Assembly (NCBI GenBank): GCA_021794775.1
Contig: JAJYQG010000028.1
Span: 1-8,177, forward strand
Source of the DNA: Pseudomonadota bacterium
GTDB lineage: Bacteria > Pseudomonadota > Gammaproteobacteria > Burkholderiales > Ferrovaceae
Direction of reading: 5' to 3'
DNA length: 8,177 nucleotides
Below, in pieces: positions 6,746 through 8,177 of the stretch; the first letter of the stretch is position 1, and every line of letters begins with the position of its first letter. A program made the translations under genes and the position numbers. The notes under the pieces were generated by a model. That model was not told the DNA's origin. It saw only the letters and a list, made by a program, of their open reading frames with translations, and did no database searches.

Positions 6746-7947
6746 GCTGCTTTCCTCTCAGGAAGATAACCGCGTCGGATGCGATTCCTCCGCGTGCGAC
6801 CGCCCCGGTTGCCATACATATTGTATAGGCCCATCGATTGGGACAATGGACTCGCCGAGTACGCCGGGGCATAGCCTGTTCCCGCAGTCGTATTCGTGTA
6901 GGGGACCATGTTCGGATTGGCCAGGCCACCATACATAGATCCCAACCATCCCATCTGTTGGTAAGGATACGCTTGTTGATTGAGGAAATCCTGATACCCC
7001 ATTGACAAGTTTTGCTGATTGAGTTGTTGTTGCTCGAGTCCCGTCGTGTCGAGAGCACCAGCCCCTTGCAATCCGAGGGATTGACCTTGTTGAGCGAGAG
7101 ATCCGAGTTGGGACGCACCTTGGAGTCCCAAGACGCCTTGTTCGTATCCCAGTCCACCAGCGATTTGGCCCAATTGACCTTGCGCCTGCGCACCTTGCAT
7201 TCCCATCCCGGCTTGCGTAGCAGCCAGATTCCCCTGCAATTGACCCAAGCCAGCCTGTTGACCGGCAGCGGCCAATGCCGCTTGTTGCGCCGTGGTGTAA
7301 CCCTGAGACAATTGCGCCCCAGCGGTCGCCTGCATATTCTCAGCCAATTGATTCGCCGCTTGATTCTGGGCCAGCAAGTCAGCCGAAGATCCAAACTGAC
7401 CATTAGCGGTGAACTGGTTCTGAATCGAAGGTTGGAGAGTATTCTGCCAATACTGTTGACCTTGAACCTTCGCTTGGTTGATGACGTTCTGCTCATACGG
7501 GTTCATGAGCGCCGTGGGGTTCAACGCATTGTTGATGTTCGATTGAGCTTGCCCGAGGTATCCATAGGAGGGATTGAAGTTGCCCCCGAAAGCCCCCAGC
7601 GTATTATTCACTCCCGTATAGGCAGATCCGAGATAACCCAATCCTTGGCCCAATGCCGGCGAAGACGACCCTGCCATGGCCATCTGGGTGGCATTGTTCA
7701 GGGTCGGTTGGTATTGACCTTGGAGATTTTGAACCGCTTGCTGGGCTTGTTGCTGTGCTGGCGTGAATCCAGCGATTCGAGGTCCGCTGTACGGTTGATA
7801 CGGTTGACCGGCCAGCGACGTGGCACTTGCCAGGATTCCCTGGTTGTATTGCTGCAACCAAGGGGGGATGTTCGAAGTCGATTGCCCATATTGAGTGGTC
7901 GACTGAGGCGCTTGGCCTTGGAACAGAAATCCAAGTGAATTGGCCAT
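6742..7947 (-). CDS. Gln/Ala/Gly-rich virion protein, putative tail or DNA-ejection protein (401 aa)
   Basis: The start is fixed by a strong GAAGGAG site six bases before the ATG. Residues 25-62 include NIPPWLQQYNQGIL and QPYQPYSGPRIAGF. Further signatures are NPYEQNV (149-155), GQFGSS (183-188) and YQDFLNQQAYPYQQMGWL (318-335). From memory these mark a family common in tail or ejection clusters of short-tailed phages, usually annotated as hypothetical. The middle (about 205-312) is low-complexity Gln/Gly/Ala/Leu with three copies of an (M/L)G(M/L)QGA motif, suggesting a long helical or coiled region. No Cys is visible. Residues 1-380 hold only about two basic residues, whereas the last 21 hold nine, beginning RGGRTRRNRIRR. 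No signal peptide or enzymatic motif is seen. The stop overlaps the next start as ATGA, and the ribosome-binding site of the next gene lies inside this coding end. A structural or ejection role is inferred from family memory and context. A fibrous tail component is an alternative. Confidence 0.9.
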   Translation of the reverse strand: MANSLGFLFQGQAPQSTTQYGQSTSNIPPWLQQYNQGILASATSLAGQPYQPYSGPRIAGFTPAQQQAQQAVQNLQGQYQPTLNNATQMAMAGSSSPALGQGLGYLGSAYTGVNNTLGAFGGNFNPSYGYLGQAQSNINNALNPTALMNPYEQNVINQAKVQGQQYWQNTLQPSIQNQFTANGQFGSSADLLAQNQAANQLAENMQATAGAQLSQGYTTAQQAALAAAGQQAGLGQLQGNLAATQAGMGMQGAQAQGQLGQIAGGLGYEQGVLGLQGASQLGSLAQQGQSLGLQGAGALDTTGLEQQQLNQQNLSMGYQDFLNQQAYPYQQMGWLGSMYGGLANPNMVPYTNTTAGTGYAPAYSASPLSQSMGLYNMYGNRGGRTRRNRIRRGYLPERKAA

Positions 7948-7950
7948 GGT

Positions 7951-8177
7951 TTACTCCTTCGCGCCTTTCAGGTAGCGTTCAGGGGGTTTCGCTTTCATGA
8001 ATTGCTTACCTTTCACGAGGTGACGGCCAGCTTCCATGCGAATGCGCCGGCGCAACTGATCTAATTTCTTGGCTCCAGCTTCATTCGAACCGTTCCCCAG
8101 CATTGAAACGGTACCGGCATCTACCACATATTCGCCATCCGATAACTTGGCGGGGATATCGTCGGAAGTGCCATCGC
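7951..8177 (-). CDS. Conserved phage late-operon protein, C-terminal part (5' end outside window)
   Basis: Only the last 74 residues and the TAA stop are present; the start lies beyond the right edge. The visible part contains DGEYVVDAGTVSMLGNGS, followed by NEAGAKKLDQLRRRIR and a basic tail ending in PPERYLKGAKE. From memory, this DGEYV-(hydrophobic)-DA-x-(T/V)-V...LG-(D/N)-GS...AGA-x-x-LD arrangement is a recurrent signature of uncharacterised proteins in structural clusters of short-tailed phages; I know of no established function. The tail is strongly basic, with many Lys and Arg in the last 45 residues, so contact with nucleic acid or another virion protein is possible but is inference. 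The stop lies three bases upstream of the next ATG, and the GAAGGAG ribosome-binding site of the next gene overlaps the end of this one, so the two are probably translationally coupled. The reading frame and stop are secure; the role is not. Confidence 0.85.
   Translation of the reverse strand, partial: DGTSDDIPAKLSDGEYVVDAGTVSMLGNGSNEAGAKKLDQLRRRIRMEAGRHLVKGKQFMKAKPPERYLKGAKE

Noticed and set aside
6660..7496. 278-codon minus-strand ORF in another frame, bridging the 401-aa and 464-aa genes
   Set aside because: Its composition is Arg/Trp/Asn-heavy and unlike any family. Both in-frame genes it overlaps have good starts and conserved motifs, so it is a frame shadow.
7012..7938. 308-codon plus-strand ORF antisense to the 401-aa gene
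   Set aside because: It is rich in Leu, Arg and Ser because it reads the complement of Gln/Ala/Gly codons. It lies wholly inside a gene with recognised motifs.
1..8177. Diversity-generating retroelement, CRISPR array, toxin-antitoxin pair or insertion sequence
   Set aside because: I saw no reverse transcriptase, template/variable repeat pair, regularly spaced repeats, small coupled toxin-antitoxin ORFs, transposase or terminal inverted repeats.

Overview
The window looks like part of a tailed-phage (or prophage) late structural operon. All well-supported genes lie on the minus strand, so transcription runs from high to low coordinates. Genes are packed with 11 bases or fewer between them, two junctions use an ATGA stop-start overlap, and nearly every start has a clear purine-rich ribosome-binding site. 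No bacterial housekeeping gene, tRNA, rRNA, integrase, transposase, CRISPR array or lysis gene is visible. Composition is moderately GC-rich, with local swings from about 41% to 62% by hand count. The host cannot be named from this sequence.

In transcription order the layout is as follows. (1) 8177-7951: C-terminal 74 residues of a conserved phage protein carrying a DGEYVVDAGTV-type motif. (2) 7947-6742: a 401-aa Gln/Ala/Gly-rich virion-type protein with the NPYEQNV, GQFGSS and YQDFLNQQAYPYQQ signatures I associate with short-tailed phage tail/ejection clusters. (3) 6745-5351: a 464-aa helical Ala/Gln-rich protein with a conserved C-terminal half. (4) 5354-3513: a 613-aa Ala-rich protein with Gly/Ala-rich hydrophobic stretches near both ends. 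(5) 3501-880: an 873-aa multi-module protein with an EIQSD core like that of phage polyvalent proteins, then a Gly-rich tail. (6) 878-129: a 249-aa protein with an N-terminal SKKQ...AKEF box and a Lys/Pro/Ala-rich basic linker. Bases 1-128 hold no secure gene.

My reading is that genes 2 to 4, and perhaps 5 and 6, encode minor capsid or DNA-ejection proteins of a podovirus-like phage. This rests on cluster context, low-complexity helical composition, membrane-compatible segments and remembered family motifs. No catalytic motif proves it. The 464-aa to 613-aa order also resembles in size the P22 ejection proteins gp20 and gp16, which is only a hypothesis.

I found no clearly new defence or mobile system. 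The most useful leads are: the composite 873-aa protein, whose composition changes near its internal Gly-rich junction; a near-duplicate translation start region in front of the last two genes; GG-V-type motifs repeated across those two genes; and the extreme charge segregation of the 401-aa protein.
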